A DNA stretch of 64,000 bases from JBMNUM01 sp050946275 (GCA_050946275.1 JBMNUM010000009.1:1-64000); one strand, 5' to 3'. Shown: positions 53,632 to 63,035, counted from the first letter of the stretch. Translations and numbers: made by a program. The notes: a model not told the origin generated them from the sequence alone.

Positions 53632-54735
53632 TCATTCCACGATGATCTCGTGGCCGGTGGGAGGCTGGGCCTTACCAGCCCCGCCTTCGATGGTGGAGCG
53701 CCCTGTGACTCCCAGGGCAACGCCGGCAGCGAGCACGATGAGGGCAACCGCGATGGCCGGCTTGATCCGGTTGGCACGCGCCGAGCCGAACCCTCCATCT
53801 CCAGCTGGCTTGTCGAGCGTCTCCAGCGCCTCCTGCAAGGCGCGGGTGAGCTCGCGGGGTGTCTGGTACCTCTCGTGGGGCTCGTAAGCGCACATTCCGG
53901 CGAGCACGTCGTCGATGGCATGTCGGTGCGCTCCCTGCAGGTCGAGCCGCTGCGCGTCCTCGTCTGCGAGGTGGGGTGGAGCTCGGTCGAATCGGGCTGC
54001 GATCGCATCGCGTGCGTCATCATTCCATTCCCGGGAGCATCCGAGCATCTCGAGCAGCACGATGCCGAGCGCGTAGATATCGGAGCGCACGTCGACCCGC
54101 GATGAGTCGGCAAATTGCTCGGGCGGCATGTATCGGACTGTTCCGGCGAGCCGTGTGTCGAGCGAATGACCCGCGGTGATGATCGTCTTGGCAACGCCGA
54201 GGTCGATGAGCTTGGGCGTCCCATCGGAGCGCACGATGATGTTTGCCGGCTTCACGTCGCGATGCGCCTGCACGCGGCCGTCGAGATGGAGGTAGCCGAG
54301 CGCGGAGGAGATGCCGAGGAGCACCTCGAGCGCAGATCGCGGGTCGGTTGCGTACGAACCCTGTTCCAGGAGCTCGTCGAGCGGGCACCCGTCGATTCTC
54401 TCGAGGACGGCGAAGGGCACTTCTGGCCGACCGTCCCCGCCGGCGAAGGAGCCGGTTCCCAAACCACGGACGATGTTCGGGTGCGACAGCTTGCACAGCA
54501 GCACGGCTTCCCGCATGAAGCGCTCCGCAGAGGGCGATGACGCCAGGGAGGGCCGCAGCACCTTCACGGCGACGGCGGACGCGTCGCCCCATGCGTCCAC
54601 GTGCCCCTCGCACACGATGCTCATCGACCCGCGCCCAATCTCGTCTCCGACGATGAGGGCCAATTCGTCGTCGGAGCCTGCGGGAGAGAATGTGACGGAT
54701 ATTCCCCTCTTGATTTTGATGGCGGGCGACTGCAT
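53632..54735 (-). CDS. membrane-anchored Ser/Thr protein kinase
   Basis: A 367-residue eukaryotic-type kinase. It has a glycine-rich loop IGRGSMSIV, the catalytic lysine in VAVKVLRP, the loop HRDVKPANI and a DLG in place of DFG, with APE replaced by PPEQ. A single C-terminal membrane helix at about 323-345 leaves only a short extracellular tail without PASTA domains, so it does not look like PknB. It is divergent from the lipoprotein gene with only 47 bp between them. Confidence 0.92.
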   Translation of the reverse strand: MQSPAIKIKRGISVTFSPAGSDDELALIVGDEIGRGSMSIVCEGHVDAWGDASAVAVKVLRPSLASSPSAERFMREAVLLCKLSHPNIVRGLGTGSFAGGDGRPEVPFAVLERIDGCPLDELLEQGSYATDPRSALEVLLGISSALGYLHLDGRVQAHRDVKPANIIVRSDGTPKLIDLGVAKTIITAGHSLDTRLAGTVRYMPPEQFADSSRVDVRSDIYALGIVLLEMLGCSREWNDDARDAIAARFDRAPPHLADEDAQRLDLQGAHRHAIDDVLAGMCAYEPHERYQTPRELTRALQEALETLDKPAGDGGFGSARANRIKPAIAVALIVLAAGVALGVTGRSTIEGGAGKAQPPTGHEIIVE

Positions 54736-54755
54736 ACTCGAACTCCCCGAACCAT

Positions 54756-54775
54756 CTCTCTCGGGTACGAGAGAG
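54756..54775. promoter_or_regulatory. palindrome in the 47-bp kinase/lipoprotein spacer
   Basis: CTCTCTCG (54756-54763) and CGAGAGAG (54768-54775) are perfect arms with a 4-nt loop. The right arm overlaps the lipoprotein ribosome site AGAGGA, so a hairpin could hide it, or a protein may bind the palindrome and serve both genes. Confidence 0.5.
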
Positions 54776-54782
54776 GATCATC

Positions 54783-56228
54783 ATGCGAACCGGTTACAAA
54801 GCCATGGTGGTTGCCAGCGCGGCAACCCTCACCATTGCTATAGCACTCGTTTCTGGCTGTTCCCCTGAACAAAACCTGAACAAAACCCAAACAGAATCCA
54901 ACCAAAACCTGAGCAAAATCCAAACAGAAATCCAAAAAGCGCTTCTGACCGGCGAAAATGCCGAGCATGATGACCGCCTTGGAGCCGTATCCGACGATGC
55001 AGAATCGATGACCATCGGAACGTCCGAGGGGTTTGCGCTCTGGGTGCGCGGCCGCCTGGCTCTCAGCAGCGGAACGGAATCCGACGACCTGCTCTTCGAG
55101 GTCGATCCGGCCACCGGGCGCACGCGCGCATGGACTTCGGTTGCGGTGGAGGGGCCGGTCGCCATCGCCGGCAACCTTGCCGCGCGGGGAGTCACGGCGA
55201 CGGGCACCGTGAGCGCCCGGGCAATCGAATCGGCCAGTGCGGCGTTCGGCTCCATCGCGGCTGACGAGCTCGAGGCGGGGCGGGTTCTCGCCGATGCGGT
55301 GGAGGCGGGGACGCTCGAGGGCAATGGCGTCACGGCGCGCAGGCTCGTCTCAGGGGCGCTCGCCTCGCAGACTGCGGAGATCGCTGACCTGGCGGCCGAT
55401 GCGCTGACGGTGCGCGATCTGGAGGCAGGCGATCTGAGCGCGGATTCGCTGTCGACCCGGAACGGGAGGGTCGAGGTGCTCGATGCGCTTGCCGCGACCA
55501 TCGCCGACCTCGCGGCGACGAGCATGAACACCCGCTCCCTCACCGGCGAGACCCTCGATGCAGCCGATATAAGCGCCGACCGCATCGGCGGTGGATCCAT
55601 CGACGCTGCCGAGTTGCGTGCGGGATCGCTCTCGGGGGACGCGGTCGAGGCGGCGACGGCGGTGGTGAACGAGCTCGCCTCGGCGAGCGCGAGCATCGAC
55701 GAGCTGACATCCGGTCTCGTCATGTGCGCGGCTGCCGTCATGGAGGACCTGCGGGCGACATCCCTCGAGGCCACCTCGGCGCACGTCGCGGCTCTCGATG
55801 CCGATTCGCTCGAGGCTTCAAACGTGCGGGCCGATAAGGTGCAGGCGGGCACCATCACCGCGACCGACCTCGAGACGGATTCCGTCAGGACGCGGTCCGT
55901 GGCTGCCGAGAGTATCGAAGGACCCCTCTCGACTTTTCAGCCCGGCTCCGGGTTCGCGGGGTCAGTCTCGTTCCCTGCCTCCATCGGGGATGCATCCGGG
56001 GTGGTGTCCGTGTGCGAGGTCGAGACCGATGCCGGCGTCGACGGGATGGTCGTGACGCCCTCGGCCTGTGGTGGATGCCCCTGCACATGGGAGGTCGAGG
56101 AGCTCGAGGACGGTCTCTGGGCCATCTCGAGGCGCATCTCTCCCGAGACGGCGCGTGCAATCGAGGAGGGGATGCTCGAGCCGGTCGGCGAGACAACGGT
56201 GTACTGGCTTGCGTTCGACCTCGGATGA
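54783..56228 (+). CDS. repeat-rich lipoprotein, function unknown
   Basis: A 481-residue protein with signal peptide and lipobox LVSGC (Cys about 26), so it is lipid-anchored outside. Residues about 30-55 are Asn/Gln/Lys-rich with an internal near-repeat (NLNKTQTE / NLSKIQTE). The following part has many short units of about 14-20 residues such as ATSLEATSAHVAALDADSL, with alternating A, D, S and L. They look like a beta-solenoid or other extended repeat. A small C-terminal domain contains four cysteines (VSVCEVETDAG... and ACGGCPC). It is divergent from a Ser/Thr kinase gene. No family was recognised. Confidence 0.75.
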   Translation: MRTGYKAMVVASAATLTIAIALVSGCSPEQNLNKTQTESNQNLSKIQTEIQKALLTGENAEHDDRLGAVSDDAESMTIGTSEGFALWVRGRLALSSGTESDDLLFEVDPATGRTRAWTSVAVEGPVAIAGNLAARGVTATGTVSARAIESASAAFGSIAADELEAGRVLADAVEAGTLEGNGVTARRLVSGALASQTAEIADLAADALTVRDLEAGDLSADSLSTRNGRVEVLDALAATIADLAATSMNTRSLTGETLDAADISADRIGGGSIDAAELRAGSLSGDAVEAATAVVNELASASASIDELTSGLVMCAAAVMEDLRATSLEATSAHVAALDADSLEASNVRADKVQAGTITATDLETDSVRTRSVAAESIEGPLSTFQPGSGFAGSVSFPASIGDASGVVSVCEVETDAGVDGMVVTPSACGGCPCTWEVEELEDGLWAISRRISPETARAIEEGMLEPVGETTVYWLAFDLG

Positions 56229-56345
56229 CGGCGATGGCAAGGACTATCCCCGTGCAATACGTCCGGCAGGGGCCATGCGAACGGGTGCGGCGGACGGCGG
56301 TTGCTCGCCGCCCGCGCCCATTCGCCGTATTCGCGAGATTATTTC

Positions 56346-56373
56346 TTGATAATGCTGCGAAACATACTAAAAT
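56346..56373 (+). promoter_or_regulatory. promoter of tRNA-Lys
   Basis: TTGATA (56346-56351) and TAAAAT (56368-56373) with 16-nt spacing place the start at about 56380, the first base of the tRNA, so there would be little or no leader. Confidence 0.65.
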
Positions 56374-56379
56374 GCTTTT

Positions 56380-56455
56380 GGGCCGTTAGCTCAGATGGTA
56401 GAGCAGGGGACTCTTAATCCCAAGGTCAAGGGTTCGACCCCCTTACGGCCCACCA
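56380..56455 (+). tRNA. tRNA-Lys (anticodon CTT)
   Basis: GGGCCGTTAGCTCAGATGG... ends with ACGGCCC plus encoded ACCA. The anticodon stem GGGGA/TCCCA encloses CTCTTAA, giving CTT. D and T arms are intact (GGTTCGACC). Confidence 0.96.
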
Positions 56456-56542
56456 CTTCGAATTCTATCGAGCCGGTGAGCGTTCCAAACTCGCCGGTTT
56501 GTTTTTTGAAAGACGCATTTTCGCGGTATCGGGAGACACGGC

Positions 56543-57082
56543 ATGGCGTTGTACTTCACATCCGACCTGCACCTGGGACATGAGGCGATCATCGAGATGA
56601 ACGCCCGTCCCTTCGCAAGCGTCGAGGAGATGAACGCGGCCCTGATTGACAACATCAACGAGACGGTCTCCGCCAACGACACGCTTTTCATCCTCGGTGA
56701 CTTCTCCTATCGCATCCGCCGCGACGAATCGGTGGAGCTCGCGGAGCGCATCGCATGCAGGAACATCCATCTCGTCAAGGGCAACCACGATAAGGATTTC
56801 TCCAAGTTCGGCGTCTTCAAGTCCATCAGGGATTACCGCGAGCTCCGATACGGCGAGGAGAAGCGGCGCTTCGTGCTCTTTCATTACCCCATCGCCTCGT
56901 GGGCGGGCATGCGCGGCGGGTCGATCCATCTCCACGGCCATATCCATACGGGCGGCGACAACCTCAACAAGAGCAACTTCGCCAACGGGTTCTTCCGCTA
57001 CGACGTCGGCGTCGATGCGAACGGCTACAAGCCCGTGCACATCGACCGGATCCTCGAGCTGGCGCACGCTTTCGAGCGGTAG
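56543..57082 (+). CDS. calcineurin-like metallophosphoesterase
   Basis: A 179-residue phosphoesterase. Metal ligands are visible: SDLHLGH at the start, LGDFS, KGNHDKDF, and HLHGHIHTGG near the end. Length and the short form resemble MJ0936/YfcE-like or phage-type phosphoesterases. GGGAGA precedes the ATG. Substrate unknown. Confidence 0.88.
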   Translation: MALYFTSDLHLGHEAIIEMNARPFASVEEMNAALIDNINETVSANDTLFILGDFSYRIRRDESVELAERIACRNIHLVKGNHDKDFSKFGVFKSIRDYRELRYGEEKRRFVLFHYPIASWAGMRGGSIHLHGHIHTGGDNLNKSNFANGFFRYDVGVDANGYKPVHIDRILELAHAFER

Positions 57083-57198
57083 GGGGCCCGCGCCTACCGG
57101 GCGCGTATTCGCTGGCATCGAAGCAGCCCGCAGGGTTTATCATTATTTGTCAAGCACGCGAACGAACACAAGCGACGCTATGTAAGGAGCAGCGCCAC

Positions 57199-58557
57199 AT
57201 GCAAATCGCAAAACTCATCAAGAAGCCCATCGGCAATGCGAAGATCGACTACTACATCACGATTGACGGCGAGACGACGACGCAGGTGATCAAGGATGCG
57301 CTCCTCGGCATGAAGTCGACGTTCCCGGCGTACATTCCGAGCGAGGAGGATCTCGAGAAGTTCTTCCGCGACACCGTGGGCGACCAGCAGTTCGAGTTCA
57401 TGCTTCGCGATTATGTCATGGGCCTCGTCTCCCCGTATGTGATCAACGACGAGTCGGATCTCAACCTCGCCCTCGAGCCGCAGTGCGAGTCCGACAAGTT
57501 CCCCCATCGCGATGAGAGCTTCGAGTTCACCATGCACGTGCTGCTCAAGCCGAAGTACGAGCTCACCTCGTATGAGCCGGTCGAGGTCACCGTGCCCGTG
57601 TACAAGGTTCCCGAGTCCGCCGTCGACAAGCAGATCGACGAGCTGGCCGAGATGAACATCTTCTACAAGCGCGTCGAGGACAACGGCGAGCCCGCCGAGC
57701 TCGGCCAGCACGTCCTCATCGACATGGAGACGACGAAGGGCGGGGAGAACATGCCCGGCCTCACGGGAGAGGGCAGGCTCCTCGAGCTCGATTACAACTA
57801 CATGCCGAAGGACTTCGTCGACAACATCGTCGGCATGAAGGTCGGCGAGACGAAGAGCTTCGACTTCGAGGGTCCGCGCGAGGGAGCTACCTCCATCGAC
57901 GATACGGAGACGTTCAGCACCACCATCACCCTCCGCGAGTTCCAGAATCCCACGAAGCCCAAGATCACCGACGCGTGGATCGAGGTCAACCTGCCGGATG
58001 CGGGCTCGCTCGAGGGTCTGCGCAACCAGATCCGCGAGAGCCTCGAGGCCCAGGCGAAAACGCAGTCGCAGCAGGACCTGAGCGCCCTGATCGACATGCA
58101 GCTCGCCGAGCGCTTCGAGGGATCGATCTCCGATGACATCTACAAGGCCGCCTCGCAGAGCATTTACCGGAGCATGAGCGCCGAGCTGCAGCAGCAGGGC
58201 AAGACGCTCGAGGACATGATGCGCGAGCACGGCATGTCGCGCGAGCATCTCAACATGCAGGTCATGCTGCAGGCGCGCGATATCATCCGCCAGGGCTTCG
58301 CGCTCGACAAGTACTTCGAGGTCATGGTCGGCGAGCTCAACGACGAGGACATCGAGGAGGCCTACAGGTCCTTCGCGCCCGGCAACGAGGATGCCGTCAG
58401 GGCTCAGTTCGAGGGCACGGGCCGCCTCTACGCGGTGCGCGAGGTCGCCCGCAGGCTGAAGGCCCACAAGCACCTCGCCGAGCGTGCGATCATCCACTAC
58501 CAGGACATCGAGGTTCCGGCACCCCACGCCCATGACGAGCAGGAAGTGGACAACTAG
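57199..58557 (+). CDS. trigger factor-like peptidyl-prolyl isomerase/chaperone
   Basis: A 452-residue protein with the three-part trigger factor layout: N-terminal domain (about 1-140), FKBP-like domain (about 160-245) and long helical C-terminal chaperone arms. AAGGAG lies 9 nt before the ATG. Canonical trigger factor has a ribosome-docking loop with a GFRKG-type motif; here the same region reads FPAYIPSEE and lacks it. It may be the only trigger factor with a different docking surface, or a paralogue that does not bind ribosomes. Other genes for trigger factor cannot be seen in this window. The C-terminus is acidic with a few histidines. Confidence 0.82.
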   Translation: MQIAKLIKKPIGNAKIDYYITIDGETTTQVIKDALLGMKSTFPAYIPSEEDLEKFFRDTVGDQQFEFMLRDYVMGLVSPYVINDESDLNLALEPQCESDKFPHRDESFEFTMHVLLKPKYELTSYEPVEVTVPVYKVPESAVDKQIDELAEMNIFYKRVEDNGEPAELGQHVLIDMETTKGGENMPGLTGEGRLLELDYNYMPKDFVDNIVGMKVGETKSFDFEGPREGATSIDDTETFSTTITLREFQNPTKPKITDAWIEVNLPDAGSLEGLRNQIRESLEAQAKTQSQQDLSALIDMQLAERFEGSISDDIYKAASQSIYRSMSAELQQQGKTLEDMMREHGMSREHLNMQVMLQARDIIRQGFALDKYFEVMVGELNDEDIEEAYRSFAPGNEDAVRAQFEGTGRLYAVREVARRLKAHKHLAERAIIHYQDIEVPAPHAHDEQEVDN

Positions 58558-58588
58558 CCTGCGCTGAGGGCTCGAGGAGGATTCCCCG

Positions 58589-59506
58589 GTGGTGCTTATC
58601 GGATTGCTGCTAGCTGTGACCTGCGTCACGGGCATCGGAAGCGGTGCCCTCGGTGCGGGCATCGCGTCGCTTTTCGATATCGACTCGAATAGGACGGCCA
58701 GCGTCCTGCTCAGCTTTGCCGCGGGCATCATGCTCTCGGTCATCTGCTTCGATTTCATTCCAGAGGCGCTCGAGCTCCGGGAGGGCTGGGGCCACGTCGC
58801 GGCCGTGCTGCTCTTCATCGTCGCCGGCGTCGCCCTCGTCGCGGTGCTCGGGCACGTCATCGACCGGCGAGCCCAGAAGCGCTCCCATTGCTGCGCTCTC
58901 GATGACCCCGAGATAGCCGACCGGCTTGACGAGAAGGCCCGCGAGGAGCATATGCGCCGTCACGACGACCTCATATCTCACGATCACGAGGAGGTTCCGG
59001 GCCATACGCACATCCACGCGCACCATCGCGTTCCCCTCGACCTGGCCTCGCCGCGCGACCTCAGGCTCGCTGGCATCGTCATGGCGCTCGCCATCGCGCT
59101 GCACAACCTGCCTGCCGGCATCAGCGTCGGCGCCTCGTTCTCCGGTGCCGATGGGGCCCTGGTTCGCTCCGGCATCATGATCGCCATCCTGATCGGCGTG
59201 CACAGCATTCCCGAGTCGATGTCGCTTGCCGTGCCGTTCCTGAAGGCGGGGGTCTCGAAGCCCAGGACGCTGCTCATCGCATCCGCCGTGGGCGCGATGA
59301 TGGTCGTGGGCGGGTTGATCGGCTTCGCGTTGGGCGAGATCGGCGAGTTCTGGCTCGCGGTGAGCCTCGCCTTTGCCAGCGGCGCCATGCTCTACGTGCT
59401 CTTCGGCGAGATTCTGCCGGAGTCGTTCCTGCTCTTCCATTCGAAAAAGCCGGCGATCGCGGTGATCGCCGGCCTGGTTCTCGGACTGCTTCTCGTCCAG
59501 ATCTAG
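58589..59506 (+). CDS. ZIP-family divalent metal transporter
   Basis: Imports zinc or related divalent cations. GTG 58589 follows GAGGAGG by 8 nt. The 305-residue product has about eight membrane helices; helix motifs ALHNLPAGISVG and GVHSIPESMSLA carry the metal-binding His and Asn/Glu. The cytoplasmic loop is His-rich (SHDHEE, HTHIHAHH). Confidence 0.9.
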   Translation: MVLIGLLLAVTCVTGIGSGALGAGIASLFDIDSNRTASVLLSFAAGIMLSVICFDFIPEALELREGWGHVAAVLLFIVAGVALVAVLGHVIDRRAQKRSHCCALDDPEIADRLDEKAREEHMRRHDDLISHDHEEVPGHTHIHAHHRVPLDLASPRDLRLAGIVMALAIALHNLPAGISVGASFSGADGALVRSGIMIAILIGVHSIPESMSLAVPFLKAGVSKPRTLLIASAVGAMMVVGGLIGFALGEIGEFWLAVSLAFASGAMLYVLFGEILPESFLLFHSKKPAIAVIAGLVLGLLLVQI

Positions 59507-59563
59507 AGCGCCTGCGGAACGCGTCGGCCGCGGTTATGGCCGACCCCGTCTCGCTTCGAATCC

Positions 59564-60376
59564 CTATGCCATGAGCTTGTCGAAGAAGGCATCGAGCCAG
59601 TCGCGCTCGATATCCTCGATGGCACCCGTGTCGCATGCATGCGCGACCTCGGCGTCGATCGGCAAGCTCGCGGTGTTCTCGATGCCGTGCTTGGCGGCGA
59701 TGGCGTCGAGATGGCTCTCGCCGAAGACCCTGATCTGCTTGCCGCAGTCCGGGCACTCGACGTAGCTCATGTTCTCGACGAGGCCGAGGATGGGAATCTC
59801 CATGCGGTTCGCCATGTTGACGGCTTTCTCGACGATCATGCCCACGAGCTCCTGCGGGGAGGAGACGATGACGAGGCCGTCGAGCGGCAGGTTCTGGAAG
59901 ATGGTGAGGGCCACGTCGCCCGTTCCCGGGGGCATGTCGATGAACATGACGTCGATATCGCCCCAGGCGATCTCGGACCAGAACTGGGTCACCATGTTCG
60001 AGATGATCGGTCCGCGCCAGATGACCGGGTCGGTGTCGTTTTTCATGAGCAGGTTGAGCGACATGGCCTTGATGCCACTGCGCGAGTTGGCCGGGTGAAG
60101 GACGCCGTCCGGGCCTCCCGCGAAACCGTTCAGGCCGAATGCGCGCGGAATCGACGGCCCCGTGATATCCGCGTCGAGGATCGCCGTCTTCAGGCCGCTG
60201 CGCTGAGCCTTCGTGGCGAGCAGCGAGGTGACGAGCGATTTGCCGACGCCTCCCTTTCCGCTCACGACGCCGATCAGCTTTTCGACTCTCGTGTCGGGTT
60301 GCAGGGGCGCATACTCCGGCTCGTTCATGCCGGGGATGTTGTACTCGTGTCCTGACTCGGTGACGACTTTTCCCAT
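59564..60376 (-). CDS. Mrp/NBP35-type iron-sulfur cluster carrier ATPase
   Basis: A 270-residue P-loop ATPase with the deviant Walker A GKGGVGKS, DADITGPSIPR, IDMPPGTGD and the C-terminal CPDC motif expected to hold a bridging 4Fe-4S cluster. ATG 60376 follows GGACA; an upstream frame extends to 60475 but lacks support. Role: iron-sulfur delivery, possibly to the FeS proteins in this window. Confidence 0.92.
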   Translation of the reverse strand: MGKVVTESGHEYNIPGMNEPEYAPLQPDTRVEKLIGVVSGKGGVGKSLVTSLLATKAQRSGLKTAILDADITGPSIPRAFGLNGFAGGPDGVLHPANSRSGIKAMSLNLLMKNDTDPVIWRGPIISNMVTQFWSEIAWGDIDVMFIDMPPGTGDVALTIFQNLPLDGLVIVSSPQELVGMIVEKAVNMANRMEIPILGLVENMSYVECPDCGKQIRVFGESHLDAIAAKHGIENTASLPIDAEVAHACDTGAIEDIERDWLDAFFDKLMA

Positions 60377-60526
60377 GGCTGTCCTTTCTCTCCAATTTCC
60401 TCGACCCATTATATACGAGGGGCAAATGCGCGGGGGAGGCGAGTCAGATGACTGTCCAGCGGCCCAACCGCCCACTCATCTGCTACGCTGGAACGGGCAA
60501 CTCCGAAACCCGAGGAAGGACGGCCG

Positions 60527-62473
60527 ATGAAGCGCGATTATCCCAATCTCTGCAAGCCCCTGCGCGTGGGGAAGCTCACGCTGCGAAACCGAATGTGCTC
60601 TGCACCGATGGGGGCGACGGACATCGATGTCGATGGCACGCCTGGACCGAGAACCCAGGGGTTCTACGAAGCACGCGCACGGGGCGGTGCGGCCATCGTC
60701 ACCGTGAGCGAGCTCGTCGTGCATCCCGAGACGGACGGCTCCCAGATGCTGCGCCTCGGCCTGACGATTCCCGGGCAGCTCGGGGCGTTCACCTTCGTGG
60801 CCGATGCCATCAAGCGCCATGGCGCGGTGGCGAGCATCGAGTTGTCTCACTCGGGTCAATACGCCGGCACCTACATGGCCGACAAGAAGCGCAAGGGCGA
60901 GCTGTGCCAGTACGGGCCTTCGGACGGCGTCCGTCCCGATGGTATCCCCGTGAAGGCGCTGACGCCCGCTCAGATCGCGGACATCGTCGCGGCATATGCA
61001 GAGGCGGCGACGCTTGCGAAGCGCGCCGGGTTCCAGATGGCCATGGTCCATGCCGGCCACGGGTGGCTGATCAACCAGTTCCTCTCGCCGTACTTCAACA
61101 AACGCGACGACGAGTACGGCGGCCCGCTCGAGAATCGGGTGCGCTTCGCCCGCGAGGTGCTCTCGGCAGTGCGCGAGGCGGCGGGGCCCGGGTTCCCGAT
61201 CGAGCTGCGCATGAGCGGCTCGGAGCTCTTCGAAGGGGGATACGACCTGGAGGAGGGGTGCCGCATCGCGCAGGCGCTGGAGGACCTCGTCGACATCATC
61301 CACGTCTCCGCTGGATCCTATCAGTTCGGCTTCTCGATCACGCATCCCTCGATGTTCCGGCCGCATGGCTGCAACGTCTATCTCGCGGCGGAGATCAAGA
61401 AGCATGTGAGCGTGCCCGTCACGACGCTCGGCGGACTCTCGGACCCGGATCAGATGGAGGAGATCATCGCCTCCGGGCAGGCCGACCTCGTTGCGATGGG
61501 CCGTGCGCTTCTCGCCGACCCCGAGCTTCCCAACAAGGTCATGGCGAACAGGGGAGCCGAGATCGTCAAGTGCATGCGGTGCTTCACCTGCATGGCCGAG
61601 AGGCCGGTCACCCAGACGAGGCGCTGCGCGCTCAACCCGCGCATCGGGCGCGAGATAGAGGGTTTCGACACACCGCCGGCGCGCAAGCGCAAGCGCGTGC
61701 TCGTCGTCGGAGGCGGCATCGCCGGTATGGTCGCCGCGCGCACGGCGGCCGAGCGCGGCCATGAGGTGGTTCTCTGCGAGAAGGAGGATGAGCTCGGGGG
61801 CATCCTGCGCACCGAGCGCGCCCTGCCCTTCAAGCAGGATATGTACAACCTCGGTTTGAGTTCCGAGGCGCTATGCAGGCGCGAGGGTGTCGAGATCAGG
61901 ACGGGAACGGCGGTCGATGCCGCCTACGCGGAGGAATTCGGTGCCGACGCCGTGATCGTGGCGGTGGGATCCGAGCCGATTCCGCTTCCGGTACCGGCAG
62001 CCGAGGAGATATGCGTCCTTTCCATCGAGGACCTGTATCTCGATGGCGCTCCGGTTGGCGATGAGGTGGTCGTCATCGGTGGCGGGCTGACGGGCTGCGA
62101 ATGCGCGCTGAATCTGGCGAGGCAGGGTAAGACCGTCCATCTCGCCGAGATGCGCGACGGGCTGGCAATCGATGCGAACATCAGGCATCGGCCGATCCTC
62201 CTCGCCGAGATCGAGGATTCCGGCCTTGACGTGCACTTGAAAGCGACCGTGCAGCGCGTCACCCCCGATGGGGTCGAGGTCGAGGAGGGTGGCGACACCA
62301 TCGTGCTGCCCGCGCAGACCGTCATCTGCGCGATCGGCCAACGCTCGAGGTCGGCGGCGGTCGACCAGCTGCGCGATAGCGCGCCGTTCGTGCGCATCGT
62401 CGGGGACGCCTGCAGGCCGGCAAACGTCACGACGGCGGTGTACGAGGCGTTCCACGCGGCGCTCGATATCTAG
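60527..62473 (+). CDS. Old Yellow Enzyme-type NADH:flavin oxidoreductase with 4Fe-4S motif
   Basis: A 648-residue enzyme of the 2,4-dienoyl-CoA reductase/BaiCD/BaiH group. An N-terminal FMN TIM barrel (HAGHGWLINQFLSPYFNKR, SHSGQYAG) is followed by a cluster motif C349, C352, C355, C367 (CMRCFTCM...RRC), which is one residue shorter between the second and third Cys than the usual form, and then FAD and NAD(P) domains (VVGGGIAGMVAA). Likely reduces an enoyl or enone substrate (steroid, bile acid, plant compound); the substrate is unknown. AAGGA-type site precedes the ATG. A cupin gene follows in the same unit. Confidence 0.88.
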   Translation: MKRDYPNLCKPLRVGKLTLRNRMCSAPMGATDIDVDGTPGPRTQGFYEARARGGAAIVTVSELVVHPETDGSQMLRLGLTIPGQLGAFTFVADAIKRHGAVASIELSHSGQYAGTYMADKKRKGELCQYGPSDGVRPDGIPVKALTPAQIADIVAAYAEAATLAKRAGFQMAMVHAGHGWLINQFLSPYFNKRDDEYGGPLENRVRFAREVLSAVREAAGPGFPIELRMSGSELFEGGYDLEEGCRIAQALEDLVDIIHVSAGSYQFGFSITHPSMFRPHGCNVYLAAEIKKHVSVPVTTLGGLSDPDQMEEIIASGQADLVAMGRALLADPELPNKVMANRGAEIVKCMRCFTCMAERPVTQTRRCALNPRIGREIEGFDTPPARKRKRVLVVGGGIAGMVAARTAAERGHEVVLCEKEDELGGILRTERALPFKQDMYNLGLSSEALCRREGVEIRTGTAVDAAYAEEFGADAVIVAVGSEPIPLPVPAAEEICVLSIEDLYLDGAPVGDEVVVIGGGLTGCECALNLARQGKTVHLAEMRDGLAIDANIRHRPILLAEIEDSGLDVHLKATVQRVTPDGVEVEEGGDTIVLPAQTVICAIGQRSRSAAVDQLRDSAPFVRIVGDACRPANVTTAVYEAFHAALDI

Positions 62474-62506
62474 ACCGGGGACGATGAGGACAAGGGAGGT
62501 CCGAAG

Positions 62507-62965
62507 ATGGTCATCATGAACAACGAATCGGGAAAGTACGCTGCGAACATCGTGCAGACGGCTGTCGATCCGCAGATGGATCCCGACTTCAAGGAGATCT
62601 ACAACCGCTTCGCGAAGCGCATCGTGTGGATCGACGACGATGTGGTTCCCGGTGCCATTCAGATGAACACGGCCTGGTACCATTCCGATCCCGAGCGAGA
62701 TCCCATCTTCGAGGAGCATGTGCACGAGGATGCGGATGAGCTCATCGGCTTCTTCGGGTCCGACCCGGAGCATCCCAACGAGCTCAACGCCGAGATCGAG
62801 TTCACGATCGGCGGCGAGGTGCATCTCCTCACGAAGTCGACGATTATCTTCGTTCCGGCAGGCACCCCGCATAACCCGATGCGTATCCGCAACGTCAAGA
62901 AGCCCATGTTCCACTTCTCGGTGGTGACGACGGGCAAGTACGACGGAACGGCAACGTATCGGTAG
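62507..62965 (+). CDS. cupin-domain protein
   Basis: A 152-residue single-domain cupin: EEHVHEDADELIGFFG supplies the His/His/Glu of motif 1 and FVPAGTPHNP the motif 2 histidine. GGGAGG lies 8 nt before the ATG. It follows the Old Yellow Enzyme gene by 33 nt, so both probably act on the same compound, as isomerase, ring-opening enzyme or sensor. It is not a recognised family member beyond the fold. Confidence 0.78.
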   Translation: MVIMNNESGKYAANIVQTAVDPQMDPDFKEIYNRFAKRIVWIDDDVVPGAIQMNTAWYHSDPERDPIFEEHVHEDADELIGFFGSDPEHPNELNAEIEFTIGGEVHLLTKSTIIFVPAGTPHNPMRIRNVKKPMFHFSVVTTGKYDGTATYR

Positions 62966-63035
62966 GAGCCGGCGCAACGCAAGCGGCCTGAGACGGCGTG
63001 CATCGCGTGCCGGTCAGGGCCGGAGCCAAGACCCC

